The notes: generated by a model not told the origin, from the letters alone. Positions 53,534-62,857 are shown, counted from the first letter of the stretch. The stretch: 64,000 bases of DNA from Anaerofustis stercorihominis (GCA_015058295.1 SVCP01000003.1:20531-84530), one strand, 5' to 3'. Translations and numbers: made by a program.

Positions 53534-53566
53534 ATACACAGTAAAATAAGCAGAAAGGAAAAGAAT

Positions 53567-53749
53567 ATGGAAGAAATCAAAAATAAGATTTTAGAAACTA
53601 TGAGAGAAGCTGCAAAGCCTCTTAACGCAAGCGAAGTTGCAAAGCTTTCGGGAATTGAAAAGGCAGATGTAGACAAAGCTTTCAAGGAAATGAAAAAGGA
53701 AGGAAGTATCACTTCCCCTGTAAGATGTAAATGGGAGCCGGCTGAATAA
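53567..53749 (+). CDS. Small winged-helix-like protein
   Basis: A 60-residue protein whose layout (helix 'IKNKILETMREAAKPLNASEVA', helix 'KLSGIEKADVDKAFKEMKKEG', short wing 'SITSPVRCKWEPAE') is that of a minimal winged helix. It could bind DNA or be a protein-interaction module. GAAAGG precedes the ATG. Its stop overlaps the mscS start (TAATG), so the pair is coupled, which is unusual company for a mechanosensitive channel. Confidence 0.75.
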   Translation: MEEIKNKILETMREAAKPLNASEVAKLSGIEKADVDKAFKEMKKEGSITSPVRCKWEPAE

Positions 53750-54570
53750 TGGAAAGTGTAGTACATTCGGTCACAAGCGGTCTCGGCCTTACTTTGGGTG
53801 CAGGAGCACTGACGCTCTTTTTCAACGGACTTCTGACATTTATTGTCTGCTGGTTTGCGGGAAAATTTGTATTAAAGCTTGCTGAGCGTATTATTGGCAA
53901 AATCCCTGCGGACAGAAGCCTGCATTCATTCCTCTGCTCTGTTGCGAAGGTTGTTGTTTACTTTATCATCGTGCTTATTGTTGCGAGCAGTGTGGGAATT
54001 GATGTTACGAGCCTTCTTGCCATTTTCAGCGTGGCAGGTCTTGCGGTTTCACTTGCACTTCAGGGACTTTTATCAAACGTTGCAAGCGGTGTTGTCCTGA
54101 TGGTTACAAAAGCATTCAAAAGTGATGATTATGTGGAAGTGAACGGAATCAGCGGTACAGTTGAAGAGATCGGTCTTATATATACGAAGATCATTACACC
54201 GGACAACAAGGTAATCCACATACCGAACAGCGAAATTTCCGGTGCGAAGATCATCAACTACTCCACTAACGAACTCAGAAGAGTTGATATTATCGTTTCC
54301 GCATCATATGACAATTCAACACAGCAGGTTGAGAGTGCGGTTATGAAAGCTGTTTCAAGAATCGGTGAAATCCTTACAGACCCGGCACCGTTCGTAAAAG
54401 TATCCGATTACGGCGCAAGTGCTATCAGCTATACTGTCAGGGTATGGACAAAATCAGAAAATTACTGGACAGTATATTTTGCCCTTATGGAAGGCGTAAG
54501 AGATGCTTTCGAAGAAGACGGAGTGGAAATGACATACAACCATATAAACGTACATATGGTGGAAAAATAA
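53749..54570 (+). CDS. mscS: Small-conductance mechanosensitive channel MscS family
   Basis: A 273-residue channel with three N-terminal membrane helices (about 18-40, 62-82, 90-112), the pore-lining TM3 Gly/Ala pattern 'GLAVSLALQGLLSNVASGVVLM', the beta-domain ('GDYVEVNG'-like 'SDDYVEVNGISGTVEEIG', 'VIHIPNSEISGAKIINYS') and a C-terminal alpha/beta domain. The length is close to E. coli MscS. It opens under membrane tension and releases solutes on osmotic downshock. Confidence 0.93.
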   Translation: MESVVHSVTSGLGLTLGAGALTLFFNGLLTFIVCWFAGKFVLKLAERIIGKIPADRSLHSFLCSVAKVVVYFIIVLIVASSVGIDVTSLLAIFSVAGLAVSLALQGLLSNVASGVVLMVTKAFKSDDYVEVNGISGTVEEIGLIYTKIITPDNKVIHIPNSEISGAKIINYSTNELRRVDIIVSASYDNSTQQVESAVMKAVSRIGEILTDPAPFVKVSDYGASAISYTVRVWTKSENYWTVYFALMEGVRDAFEEDGVEMTYNHINVHMVEK

Positions 54571-54582
54571 AAAATTATTCTC

Positions 54583-54613
54583 AGAGTTGCTTTCGGTGAA
54601 AGCAGCTCTTTTG
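54583..54613 (+). repeat. 31-bp direct repeat / terminator, left copy
   Basis: A hairpin GAGTTGCTTTC / GAAAGCAGCTC followed by TTTTG acts as the mscS terminator. The full 31 bases recur without any change at 59009-59039, on the other side of the surface-protein gene. Confidence 0.85.
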
Positions 54614-54730
54614 TATGGTGAGAGACAGTATATGGGCAGAAGTAAGATATTGAAAAAACAACAAATCAAGTATATAATAAAAACAGCACAATAATTTTCG
54701 TGTATGATAATAAATTAAAGGAGGAAAAAT

Positions 54731-57700
54731 ATGAAGACAAACAGGTCTTTGGCTATGAAGCGAGTGTTTGCGACGGTGCTGATGATCGCTTTGTGCATCT
54801 GCTTCTGTTGTGCATTCACTTCGGATGTATATGCGGCACAGTTCAGCGGTGGAAGCGGAACGAAAAGTGATCCGTATCTGATTGCGGACAAGTATCAGCT
54901 TGATTTAGTTCGCAATTATCGCAGCTCGTATTTTAAGATGATTGCGGATATCACCTTCACGGAAGCGGATTTCGCGGAAGGCGGAGATTTTTACAACAAC
55001 GGACAGGGCTGGACGCCTATCGGTGGTCAGTCTACGTTCAGGGGAGTATTCGACGGAGACGGACATAAAATCTCCGGGTTGTACGTAAACATTACAGAAT
55101 CCGCAGGAGGAGGCTTCATTTATGCAGGTCTGTTCGGATACGGCAGTGACTGCAGTATAAGCAACCTTTCGCTTATAAATTCCGATATATCCGTTAATAC
55201 GGAATCAGCAGATGATTATATTTATGTCGGTTCCATTATTGGAAGCGCCATGGGTTCATCAACAATTACCGACTGTACAGTCAGCGGCAATCTCAGCTCA
55301 TCTTCCGGTTATGTCGGCGGTATTGCAGGTTGTTTATACGGTGAAATAGAATCTTGTACCAACTATGCAAATATAACTTCTTACGAAGATGCCGGCGGAA
55401 TCGTCTGTAAAAGCAGAGGGGTTGTTGACTCCTGCATAAACGAAGGAAGTGTAAACGCAAAATACAAAGCCGGCGGAATTGTTGGCTGGTATTTTTCAGA
55501 CCCTGTTGAAATCAGTAACTGCATAAACAAAGGAACAGTTACAGTTGGAGAAGGAAACACTGACAAGACATACGTTTATGTCGGAGGTATTGCCGGAAGC
55601 GCAGGTGATAAAAGTACTGTTCAGGATTCGATGAATTATGGTGACGTGCGTGCACAAAGTGACCGTGGTTTCAGTTGCTATGCCGGCGGTATTATCGGGA
55701 ACAACAAAGGATCTGTTTACAGATGCGGTAACGCAGGGAATGTAACTGTAATATCTCAGGGCAGTTCTTATTGCGGAGGTATCACCGGATATACCGATGA
55801 TTCAGGTACGGCTGTAGTAATCGATCAGTGTTTTAATCAGGGGGATATATATTCACCTGTTGACAGTTATTGCTACTGTGGAGGTATTACGGGATTTTTC
55901 TCCGGATATACTACTGTTTCAAACTGCTTTAATATGGGCACAATAAAATCGGAAGGATTTCCGGGCGGCATTATAGGCGGTACCGGCGGGTATGTCGGTA
56001 ATATAAGTGTTGAGCAGTGCTACAACGCAGGTTCTCTTATTTCATTTGATCCGGATAGGTGGACGAGTTCCGGTTACGGCAAAATGGCAGACTGCTTCTA
56101 CCTTGATGTGGATAACTATGGGAGAGATGTAATTCCCGGTTACGCTCCGGGTAAAGCTCTGAGTTATACTGAAATGACGGATGCGGACAGTTTTACAAAC
56201 TTCGACTTTGATAAAACATGGACAATGGAAGGAAGCGATTATCCATATCCTGAACTCAGATGGGCTGAACCGTCATACACAAAAGTTGAGATAACAACAC
56301 AGCCCGAGGACGTAACTGTTGCCAACGGCGAAAAAGCAAGCACCGGAGTAAGGGCAACAGGAGACGGACGCATATTCAGATGGTATTATGCGGACAAGGG
56401 CAGTAATACATTTGCTCAGGATACATCTGTTCCGGGCAACACATATTCTGTAAAAATGAATTCATCGGTTAACGGACGCAGGGTATATTGCGTCGTAACG
56501 GACAAGTACGGTGTCAGTGCAAAATCCGATACTGTAACCTTGTCAATGAAAGGTGCAGTTGTGATCACTTCCCAGCCAAAAGACGTAATGGTTACAAAAG
56601 GCGAGATGGCAAGAGTTACTGTTGGAGCAACGGGAGATTCTCTTACATACAAATGGTACTTTAAAAACCCGTATGATGGCAACTTCGCCTATACAAGCAC
56701 ATTTACAGGTAACAGTTATTATGTAAAAATGGATGAAACACGAGACGGACGTAAGGTATACTGCATCATAACAGATAAATACGGCAACATCGTCCGGTCC
56801 GATACTGTAACATTGTCTATGGACAATGCAGTTGCGATAACAACACAGCCGAAGAACGTTACGGTTGCGAAAGGTGCAACAGCAAAAGTAACAGTTTCTG
56901 CAACGGGAGACGGACTCACATATAAGTGGTACTTTAAAAACCCGGGAGCAAGCAAGTTCAGCTACACAAGCTCATTTACAGGAAACAGCTACTCTGTAAA
57001 AATGGACGAAACACGCAACGGCAGACAGGTATATTGTGTTGTTGCAGATAAGTACGGCAACAGCGTACAGTCAGATACAGTGACATTGTCTATGCAGAGT
57101 GTTGTTGAAATTACTTCCCAGCCGAAAGACGTAACAGTTACAAAAGGCGAGATGGCAGAGGTAACAGTAGGTGCAACAGGCGAAGGCCTTACATACAAAT
57201 GGTACTTCAAGAACGCAGGCGCAAGCAAGTTCAGTTATACAAGTTCATTTGCAGGAAACAGCTACTCTGTAAAAATGGACGAAACACGAGACGGACGTCA
57301 GGTATACTGTGTTGTTACAGACGAATACGGTAACAGCGTACAGTCAGATACGGTAATGTTGTCTATGCAGCGCGGAGTGGAAATCGCAAGCGGAACCTGC
57401 GGCGAAAATCTGACATGGACCCTGGATGACAACGGTACGTTGATTATCAGTGGAACCGGAATGATCGTTGATGATGGTTCCTGGTCAGTTTATAAAGAAT
57501 CAATTACTACTGTTATAATTGAAGAAGGTGTAACAGATATTGATCTTTATGGATTCAGAAAACTTAAAAATATGACCTGTGTAGTGATTGCCGGCAGTGT
57601 TGAGTGTAGCTATGAGTGTGCATTTGCCGGATGTACGGGTCTTAAAAATGTAATTTTGTGTGACGGAGCAACGAGAATTTCTTCAAGTATGTTTCAGGGA

Positions 57701-58996
57701 TGCGACAATCTCGAAAATCTGTTTGTGCCGAAAAGCCTGAGATATATTGGTGAAACGTTTTATGATTGTGCTCCGTGTGATGTATATTATGCCGGAAGTA
57801 AGGATGATTGGGAGGATATTGCAGGAGTATCATCATCTAATAACGTAGAATTAAGGTCTGCAACAATGCATTATAACTGTGTAAGCGGGGTTTGCGGAGA
57901 TTCTCTGATATGGAGTCTGCAGTCTGACGGAACCCTCATTTTTGCAGGACATGGGGATATGTATGACTGGCAAAGCGGATCTGATGTTGCATGGAATGAA
58001 TGTAAAGAGTCTGTAACAGCGGTTGAAATAAATAAAGATATGACTGATATAGGCAAGAACGCATTCAGTGCATGTGATAATCTCACTGATATTTATTATG
58101 ACGGAAGCATAAGCGACTGGAATAAAATTTCAATTGCTGAAGGAGCGATTCCGGAAAGTGTTGAGATTCATTATATGCGAGGAGTGGAAATCACTTCACA
58201 GCCGAAGAATGTAGCGGTAGCAAGTGGCGCAACAGCGAAAGTAACGCTTACAGCAACAGGCGAAGGTCTTACATATAAGTGGTACTTCAAAAACGCCGGT
58301 TCAAACAAGTTCAGCTATACAAGCTCATTTACAGGAAACTCATATTCTGTAAAAATGGACGCATCACGTGACGGACGTCAGGTATACTGCGTTGTAACAG
58401 ACAAGTATGGTAACAGCGTACAGTCAGCTACAGCGACGTTGTCCATGAGTGGTGTAAAGATCACTTCCCAGCCGAAGAGCGTAACTGTAGCGAAAGGCGC
58501 AACAGCAAAAGTAACGCTTACAGCAACAGGCGAAGGCCTTACATATAAGTGGTACTTCAAAAACACCGGTTCAAGCAAGTTCAGCTATACAAGCTCATTT
58601 ACAGGAAACTCATATTCTGTAAAAATGGACGAATCCCGTAGCGGCAGACAGGTATACTGCGTTGTTACAGATAAATACGGCAACAGCGTACAGTCTGATA
58701 CAGTAACGTTGTCAATGGGCGGTGCAGTTGCGATAACAACACAGCCGAAGAGCGTAACCGTAGCTAAGGGAACGACAGCGAAAGTAACTGTCTCAGCAAT
58801 TGGAGAAGGCCTTACATACAAATGGTACTTCAAAAATGCAGGAGCAAGTAAGTTCAGCTATACAAGTTCATTTACGGGAGATTCATATTCTGTAAAAATG
58901 GATGCATCACGTGACGGACGTCAGGTATACTGCGTTGTTACAGATAAGTATGGCAACAGCGTACGTAGCAATACTGTTACACTCAGTATGAAATAA
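54731..58996 (+). CDS. Large secreted protein with GLUG, Ig-like and BspA-type repeats
   Basis: A 1421-residue protein. A signal peptide (residues 1-35, cleavage after VYAA) is followed by a GLUG-type region (about 36-510) with around ten G-G-I-x-G repeats. Then come four Ig-like domains of about 90 residues (520-875, each starting near 'ITSQPKDVTV' and containing 'YKWYFKN' and 'VYCVVTDKYGN'), a BspA/LRR_5-like insert (about 880-1150, 'WTLDDNGTLIISGTG') and three more Ig-like domains (1155-1421). No LPXTG, SLH or membrane anchor is seen, so it is released or held non-covalently. The role is probably adhesion or binding of a polymer (inference). GGAGG precedes the ATG. Confidence 0.88.
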   Translation: MKTNRSLAMKRVFATVLMIALCICFCCAFTSDVYAAQFSGGSGTKSDPYLIADKYQLDLVRNYRSSYFKMIADITFTEADFAEGGDFYNNGQGWTPIGGQSTFRGVFDGDGHKISGLYVNITESAGGGFIYAGLFGYGSDCSISNLSLINSDISVNTESADDYIYVGSIIGSAMGSSTITDCTVSGNLSSSSGYVGGIAGCLYGEIESCTNYANITSYEDAGGIVCKSRGVVDSCINEGSVNAKYKAGGIVGWYFSDPVEISNCINKGTVTVGEGNTDKTYVYVGGIAGSAGDKSTVQDSMNYGDVRAQSDRGFSCYAGGIIGNNKGSVYRCGNAGNVTVISQGSSYCGGITGYTDDSGTAVVIDQCFNQGDIYSPVDSYCYCGGITGFFSGYTTVSNCFNMGTIKSEGFPGGIIGGTGGYVGNISVEQCYNAGSLISFDPDRWTSSGYGKMADCFYLDVDNYGRDVIPGYAPGKALSYTEMTDADSFTNFDFDKTWTMEGSDYPYPELRWAEPSYTKVEITTQPEDVTVANGEKASTGVRATGDGRIFRWYYADKGSNTFAQDTSVPGNTYSVKMNSSVNGRRVYCVVTDKYGVSAKSDTVTLSMKGAVVITSQPKDVMVTKGEMARVTVGATGDSLTYKWYFKNPYDGNFAYTSTFTGNSYYVKMDETRDGRKVYCIITDKYGNIVRSDTVTLSMDNAVAITTQPKNVTVAKGATAKVTVSATGDGLTYKWYFKNPGASKFSYTSSFTGNSYSVKMDETRNGRQVYCVVADKYGNSVQSDTVTLSMQSVVEITSQPKDVTVTKGEMAEVTVGATGEGLTYKWYFKNAGASKFSYTSSFAGNSYSVKMDETRDGRQVYCVVTDEYGNSVQSDTVMLSMQRGVEIASGTCGENLTWTLDDNGTLIISGTGMIVDDGSWSVYKESITTVIIEEGVTDIDLYGFRKLKNMTCVVIAGSVECSYECAFAGCTGLKNVILCDGATRISSSMFQGCDNLENLFVPKSLRYIGETFYDCAPCDVYYAGSKDDWEDIAGVSSSNNVELRSATMHYNCVSGVCGDSLIWSLQSDGTLIFAGHGDMYDWQSGSDVAWNECKESVTAVEINKDMTDIGKNAFSACDNLTDIYYDGSISDWNKISIAEGAIPESVEIHYMRGVEITSQPKNVAVASGATAKVTLTATGEGLTYKWYFKNAGSNKFSYTSSFTGNSYSVKMDASRDGRQVYCVVTDKYGNSVQSATATLSMSGVKITSQPKSVTVAKGATAKVTLTATGEGLTYKWYFKNTGSSKFSYTSSFTGNSYSVKMDESRSGRQVYCVVTDKYGNSVQSDTVTLSMGGAVAITTQPKSVTVAKGTTAKVTVSAIGEGLTYKWYFKNAGASKFSYTSSFTGDSYSVKMDASRDGRQVYCVVTDKYGNSVRSNTVTLSMK
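56286..57372 (+). repeat. Four tandem Ig-domain-encoding repeats of about 270 bp
   Basis: Four direct repeats encode the Ig-like domains; units 3 and 4 are close to identical in long stretches, while unit 1 is the most diverged. Three related units lie at 58177-58993. Confidence 0.85.
58177..58993 (+). repeat. Three tandem Ig-domain-encoding repeats of about 270 bp
   Basis: Three direct repeats encode the C-terminal Ig-like domains. They are separated from the first four by the BspA-like insert, and their sequence similarity implies unequal exchange or gene conversion across the array. Confidence 0.85.
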
Positions 58997-59008
58997 GATT
59001 ATAATAAA

Positions 59009-59039
59009 AGAGTTGCTTTCGGTGAAAGCAGCTCTTTTG
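59009..59039. repeat. 31-bp direct repeat / bidirectional terminator, right copy
   Basis: Identical to 54583-54613. It ends the surface-protein gene and, on the other strand, dpaL (hairpin followed by CTCTTTTATT). Confidence 0.85.
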
Positions 59040-59045
59040 ATTTTG

Positions 59046-60215
59046 TTACAGAACTTTTCCTTTTGATACGATGTTTTTAAAACTTTCCTTGTCCGTATCT
59101 CCTTCCGTGGAGATGATAAGAATGACGGAATTTTCATCTATGCCGAGAATGTCGCGCATATCTTTGTATTTTTCATTATTTATAAGCTCATAAAGATACC
59201 CCATTCCCACAGCTCCGCTTTCACCGGAGATTATTCTTTCGTCATCTCCCACAGGGTGATAAAGTATCCTCATGCCTTTTTCTGCCACATCATCATCAAG
59301 ACTTACATACATATCCGCATATCTGAGAAGAACTTCCAGCGCAAGGGAAGAGGCCACACCGCAGGAAAGACCTGCCATGATAGTCTGAAGTTCTCCCGTA
59401 ACTTCGTAGCTTTTTCCATGTTTTGCACTCATATATACGCAGTTTGCGTTTTCCGGCTCTAAAATTACGGTTTTCGGACAGTTTTCATATTCGTTTACCA
59501 TAAACGCAAGTACGCTTGATGCGAATGAACCTACTCCCGCCTGCAGGAAAACGTGTGTGGGGACAGTATTGCCCATCTGTATTTTTGCTTCACGGATAAT
59601 ATTCGTATATCCCTGCATGATGTAAAGGGGGATTTCTTCGTATCCGGGCATAGCTGTATCCTGCACGAAGATATAGCCGTGTTCTTCCGCTTCTTTCTTT
59701 GCCATAAGGACTGCACCGTCGTAATTCACATCGGTGATATAACACTCGGCGCCCTGTTCTTTTATCGCCTCAAATCGTTCTTTTGACGAACCTTTCGGCA
59801 TATATACGATACTCTTCATTCCCAGGGTCCTTGCAATAAACGCAACGGCTTTTCCGTGGTTTCCGTCTGTTGCTGTAATCAGGGTGATATCCTTGTCAGA
59901 TGCGATTTCCCTTATTTTTGCGAGGGATATGTCGTTTTCATCCAGACCGAAATACCCTGACATATACTTTACTGCCGCATAGCCTGCGCCGAGGGATTTG
60001 AATGAGTTAAGCCCGAGACGGAAAGATTCATCTTTTACGAAAATATTTTTCACTCCCAGTTCTTCTGAAAGACATTCAAGGGACACAAGTGGAGTCTGAG
60101 CGAATCTGGGAATGAGATTGTGAATACGGTTTACTTTCCCGCATTCTTCTGCAGTGAAACTTCCGAGAAGGGGTATTTTTTCGGTTACCCTTTCGTTTGT
60201 GATATATGCGGGCAT
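59046..60215 (-). CDS. dpaL: Diaminopropionate ammonia-lyase
   Basis: A 389-residue PLP enzyme that converts 2,3-diaminopropionate to pyruvate and ammonia, in some homologues also D-serine or others. The Schiff-base Lys is in 'GLNSFKSLGAGYAA' (about 70), the phosphate-binding site is 'TATDGNHGKAVA', and 'GEGxxG'-type residues appear as 'ISGESGAVGMGYL' near 330. GGGAG precedes ATG 60215, which starts at the deoC stop, so deoC-dpaL is a coupled operon. Confidence 0.93.
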   Translation of the reverse strand: MPAYITNERVTEKIPLLGSFTAEECGKVNRIHNLIPRFAQTPLVSLECLSEELGVKNIFVKDESFRLGLNSFKSLGAGYAAVKYMSGYFGLDENDISLAKIREIASDKDITLITATDGNHGKAVAFIARTLGMKSIVYMPKGSSKERFEAIKEQGAECYITDVNYDGAVLMAKKEAEEHGYIFVQDTAMPGYEEIPLYIMQGYTNIIREAKIQMGNTVPTHVFLQAGVGSFASSVLAFMVNEYENCPKTVILEPENANCVYMSAKHGKSYEVTGELQTIMAGLSCGVASSLALEVLLRYADMYVSLDDDVAEKGMRILYHPVGDDERIISGESGAVGMGYLYELINNEKYKDMRDILGIDENSVILIISTEGDTDKESFKNIVSKGKVL

Positions 60216-60216
60216 A

Positions 60217-60900
60217 TTATTCTCCCTGAGCGGCAATGGCTCCTTTTACGATAGCTTCGGTTGCGCTTGCTCCTATTCTTGTTGCTCCTGCTTCAACCAT
60301 TTTAAGAACATCTTCGTATGTTCTGATGCCTCCGGAAGCCTTTACCTGTACTCTGCCGAGTACATGGCCTTTCATAATCTGTACATCTTCGATCTTTGCG
60401 GAAGATGTGCCGAAGCCTGTTGATGTCTTTACAAAATCAACGCCTGTTTCTGATGCAACAACAGTACAGCGGGCGATTTCTTCGGCAGTAAGATAGCAGT
60501 TTTCGAAGATTACTTTAATAAGACCGTTGTGTTCTCTTACTACTTCAACGAGTTCTTCCAGTTCATTCCTCAGATATTCATAATCTCCGCTTTTTACCAT
60601 ACCGATTGGCATTACTACGTCTACTTCAACAGCGCCGTTTTTAAATGCTTCAACAGTTTCCGCAACTTTTGCCTGTGTTGACTGACTGCCGTGGGGGAAG
60701 CCTATAACTGTACCGACGAGAACATCTGTTCCCTGAAGAAGTTCTTTTGCATACGCAACATCGCATCCTCTTACGCATACGCTCATTACGTCATATTCCT
60801 TTGCAATAAGGCATCCTTTTTTTACGTCTTCTCTCGTTGCATCCGGCTTTAAGATTGCGTGGTCAATAAGTTTTGCTGTCTGTTTCGGTGTAAGTTTCAA
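60217..60900 (-). CDS. deoC: Deoxyribose-phosphate aldolase
   Basis: A 227-residue class I aldolase splitting 2-deoxyribose 5-phosphate to glyceraldehyde 3-phosphate and acetaldehyde. The catalytic Lys is in 'DFVKTSTGFGT' (about 155) and a second Lys in 'VQVKASGGIRT' (about 185); 'DHAILKPDAT' is the typical N-terminus. AGGAGG precedes the start. It lies upstream of dpaL, a shared catabolic operon. Confidence 0.96.
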   Translation of the reverse strand: MKLTPKQTAKLIDHAILKPDATREDVKKGCLIAKEYDVMSVCVRGCDVAYAKELLQGTDVLVGTVIGFPHGSQSTQAKVAETVEAFKNGAVEVDVVMPIGMVKSGDYEYLRNELEELVEVVREHNGLIKVIFENCYLTAEEIARCTVVASETGVDFVKTSTGFGTSSAKIEDVQIMKGHVLGRVQVKASGGIRTYEDVLKMVEAGATRIGASATEAIVKGAIAAQGE

Positions 60901-61032
60901 ATTTATCCTCCTGAAATTTGCGGTTTGTATTTATAATTGACAACCGATAATATATAATACATATACAGTTTTCCACAGTACGATAATATATTATCATATC
61001 TTCGGAAGATATTAAACAACGGAACAAAAATT

Positions 61033-61800
61033 ATGAAAGAATTTGCCGATAATATAAGAAAAAAACTGAAAAGCAATATGTTTTCACGCATATATGTCAC
61101 CGAAAACACAACATCCACTATGGATATGGCAAGAGAGTATGCTTTTGACGAAGAATATGACAAAAGCGTATTTATTGCACTGTCTCAGACAGACGGGCAG
61201 GGAACTTCATCAAAGAAGTTTGTTTCCGACGAAGGCGGTCTTTATATGAGCATACTTTTCAATAAAGATATATCGGATGATAATCTCCTGACAATAAATA
61301 TTGCGGTCTGTGTGATGGAAGCACTCAATAAGATAAACGGCATAGACGCAAAAGTAAAGTGGGTGAACGATATATTCTGTGACGGAAAGAAGATCTGCGG
61401 TATACTCACAAGAAGTGCATATATGGGGACTTCTCCCGTATACAGCATTGTGGGGATAGGGATAAATGTAAATACGGACTTTTCCGGAAGTGAGCTTTGT
61501 GACACTGCGACAAGCCTAAAAGCGCTCACGGGGGAAAAATATTCCCTTGCTCAAATCGCCGCAGATGTCCTTTGCAGCATCGAAGAAAACATTTTTTCGG
61601 AACCGAAAAAAGACCTTCTGAAAATATATGAAAAAAACTGCATCACAATCGGTGAAAAAATTAAATTTTTTTCGGACGGAAATATACTCTCCGCAGTCGC
61701 TTCAGGCATTACAGAAAAGGGGTATCTTATTGTTGAAAACGGCTTGAATAAGCATATTATCAGCTCATCAAGCCTTGTAATAAAAGACGATGATATCTGA
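61033..61800 (+). CDS. birA: Biotin--[acetyl-CoA-carboxylase] ligase, HTH-less
   Basis: A 255-residue biotin protein ligase without an N-terminal DNA-binding domain. Conserved parts are 'VTENTTSTMDMAREY', 'VKWVNDIFCDGKKICGIL' (about 110-128) and 'VGIGINVNTDF', with a C-terminal SH3-like domain. The biotinyl-AMP loop reads 'DGQGTSSKKF' where the family consensus is GRGRxGRxW, so the Arg equivalent to E. coli R118 is absent. Its acceptor (biotin carboxyl carrier) is not in the window. Confidence 0.85.
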   Translation: MKEFADNIRKKLKSNMFSRIYVTENTTSTMDMAREYAFDEEYDKSVFIALSQTDGQGTSSKKFVSDEGGLYMSILFNKDISDDNLLTINIAVCVMEALNKINGIDAKVKWVNDIFCDGKKICGILTRSAYMGTSPVYSIVGIGINVNTDFSGSELCDTATSLKALTGEKYSLAQIAADVLCSIEENIFSEPKKDLLKIYEKNCITIGEKIKFFSDGNILSAVASGITEKGYLIVENGLNKHIISSSSLVIKDDDI

Positions 61801-61900
61801 ACAGTTAAAAAAATATTGAATGAAAAAAACCTGATTCTCAGTAAATTCTAATAATAGGCAGTTATAATGGTACTATAGAATAATTGTATGGTGAATTACT

Positions 61901-62857
61901 ATGAACAAAAAAGTACGCATTATAACTGATTCAGGTTCAGATCTTACGCCGTCTATTCTTGATGGCAGAGATATTGAGATACTCAAAATGCCCGTTACTG
62001 CAGACGGAGTTGTTTACGAAGTAAACAATGAAGAAGATCTGATGAATATATACAGACTTATGAGACAGGGTGTCGTCTTCAAGACTGCTCATGTACCGTA
62101 TTTTGAAATACTCAGTGCATTCAGACGCTGTGCGGAAGATGGTGTTCCATGTATCTTCGTAGGCCTATCTTCGGCACTCACTTCCCAGCATCAGGCAGCA
62201 ACAATGGCAGCAAAAGAAGTTGCGGAAGAATTTCCGGATGCGGTTATTTATCTTATTGATTCCGCATCAGCTACTATGGGGTACGGCAGGGCTGTTCTTA
62301 TCGGATATGACAAAGCTATGCAAGGAGCTGATGCGCAGGAAGTCCTCAATACAATAATCGCTGAACTGAATTGCACGGAACATTTGTTTTCTGTAGGGAC
62401 TCTGGAATATCTTGTAAGAGGAGGCAGACTCTCAAAGGTTGCGGGAGCAGTAGGGGATGCCCTTTCCATCAGACCTGTGCTCAACATTGACGATGAAGGC
62501 AAACTTTACACGATGGAAAAGGTCAGAGGAGATAAAAAACTCCGCAATCGTCTTGCGCAGATCGCAGAGGAAGCGCTCAACACAATTAAAGATCAGGAAA
62601 TCTATATGACTGAAGGCGACAACAGTGAATATACGGCAGCACTTATTGAGGCTGTAAACAAATACGCTCAGCCGAAGGCCATCCATGTATTCAAGATGGG
62701 GCCTGTAATCGGTGTGCATACAGGTCCGGAGGTTACCGGATTAATATATAGAAACCCCGACAGAAACAAAAACATCAAGGCGGTGTGTGTTTGTGGGGAG
62801 TCTTATGTGAAAGAAGCTACTGTTGATGAAAGTTGTTGCGTAAACCGTGCTTGGTAA
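61901..62857 (+). CDS. DegV family fatty-acid-binding protein
   Basis: A 318-residue DegV protein, a carrier of fatty acids for phosphorylation by FakA-type kinases in Firmicutes. 'IITDSGSDLTPSIL' opens the N-terminal domain, 'FVGLSSALTSQHQAATMA' supplies the ligand-binding Ser/Thr, and 'GTLEYLVRGGRLSK' (about 167-180) is the family hallmark. The C-terminus carries Cys residues (VCVCGESYV...DESCCVNRAW). A FakA partner is not nearby. Confidence 0.9.
   Translation: MNKKVRIITDSGSDLTPSILDGRDIEILKMPVTADGVVYEVNNEEDLMNIYRLMRQGVVFKTAHVPYFEILSAFRRCAEDGVPCIFVGLSSALTSQHQAATMAAKEVAEEFPDAVIYLIDSASATMGYGRAVLIGYDKAMQGADAQEVLNTIIAELNCTEHLFSVGTLEYLVRGGRLSKVAGAVGDALSIRPVLNIDDEGKLYTMEKVRGDKKLRNRLAQIAEEALNTIKDQEIYMTEGDNSEYTAALIEAVNKYAQPKAIHVFKMGPVIGVHTGPEVTGLIYRNPDRNKNIKAVCVCGESYVKEATVDESCCVNRAW

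Noticed and set aside
56416..58833. Repeated minus-strand frames opposite the Ig repeats
   Set aside because: The same antisense frame recurs in each repeat because the sense repeats are similar; not independent genes.
54731..58996. Periodic repeats considered as a CRISPR-like array
   Set aside because: The repeat unit is about 270 bp, codes in one frame and encodes Ig-like domains.
60937..60958. TTGACA and TATAAT near birA as a promoter
   Set aside because: The spacer is only 10 bases, too short for a sigma-A promoter.
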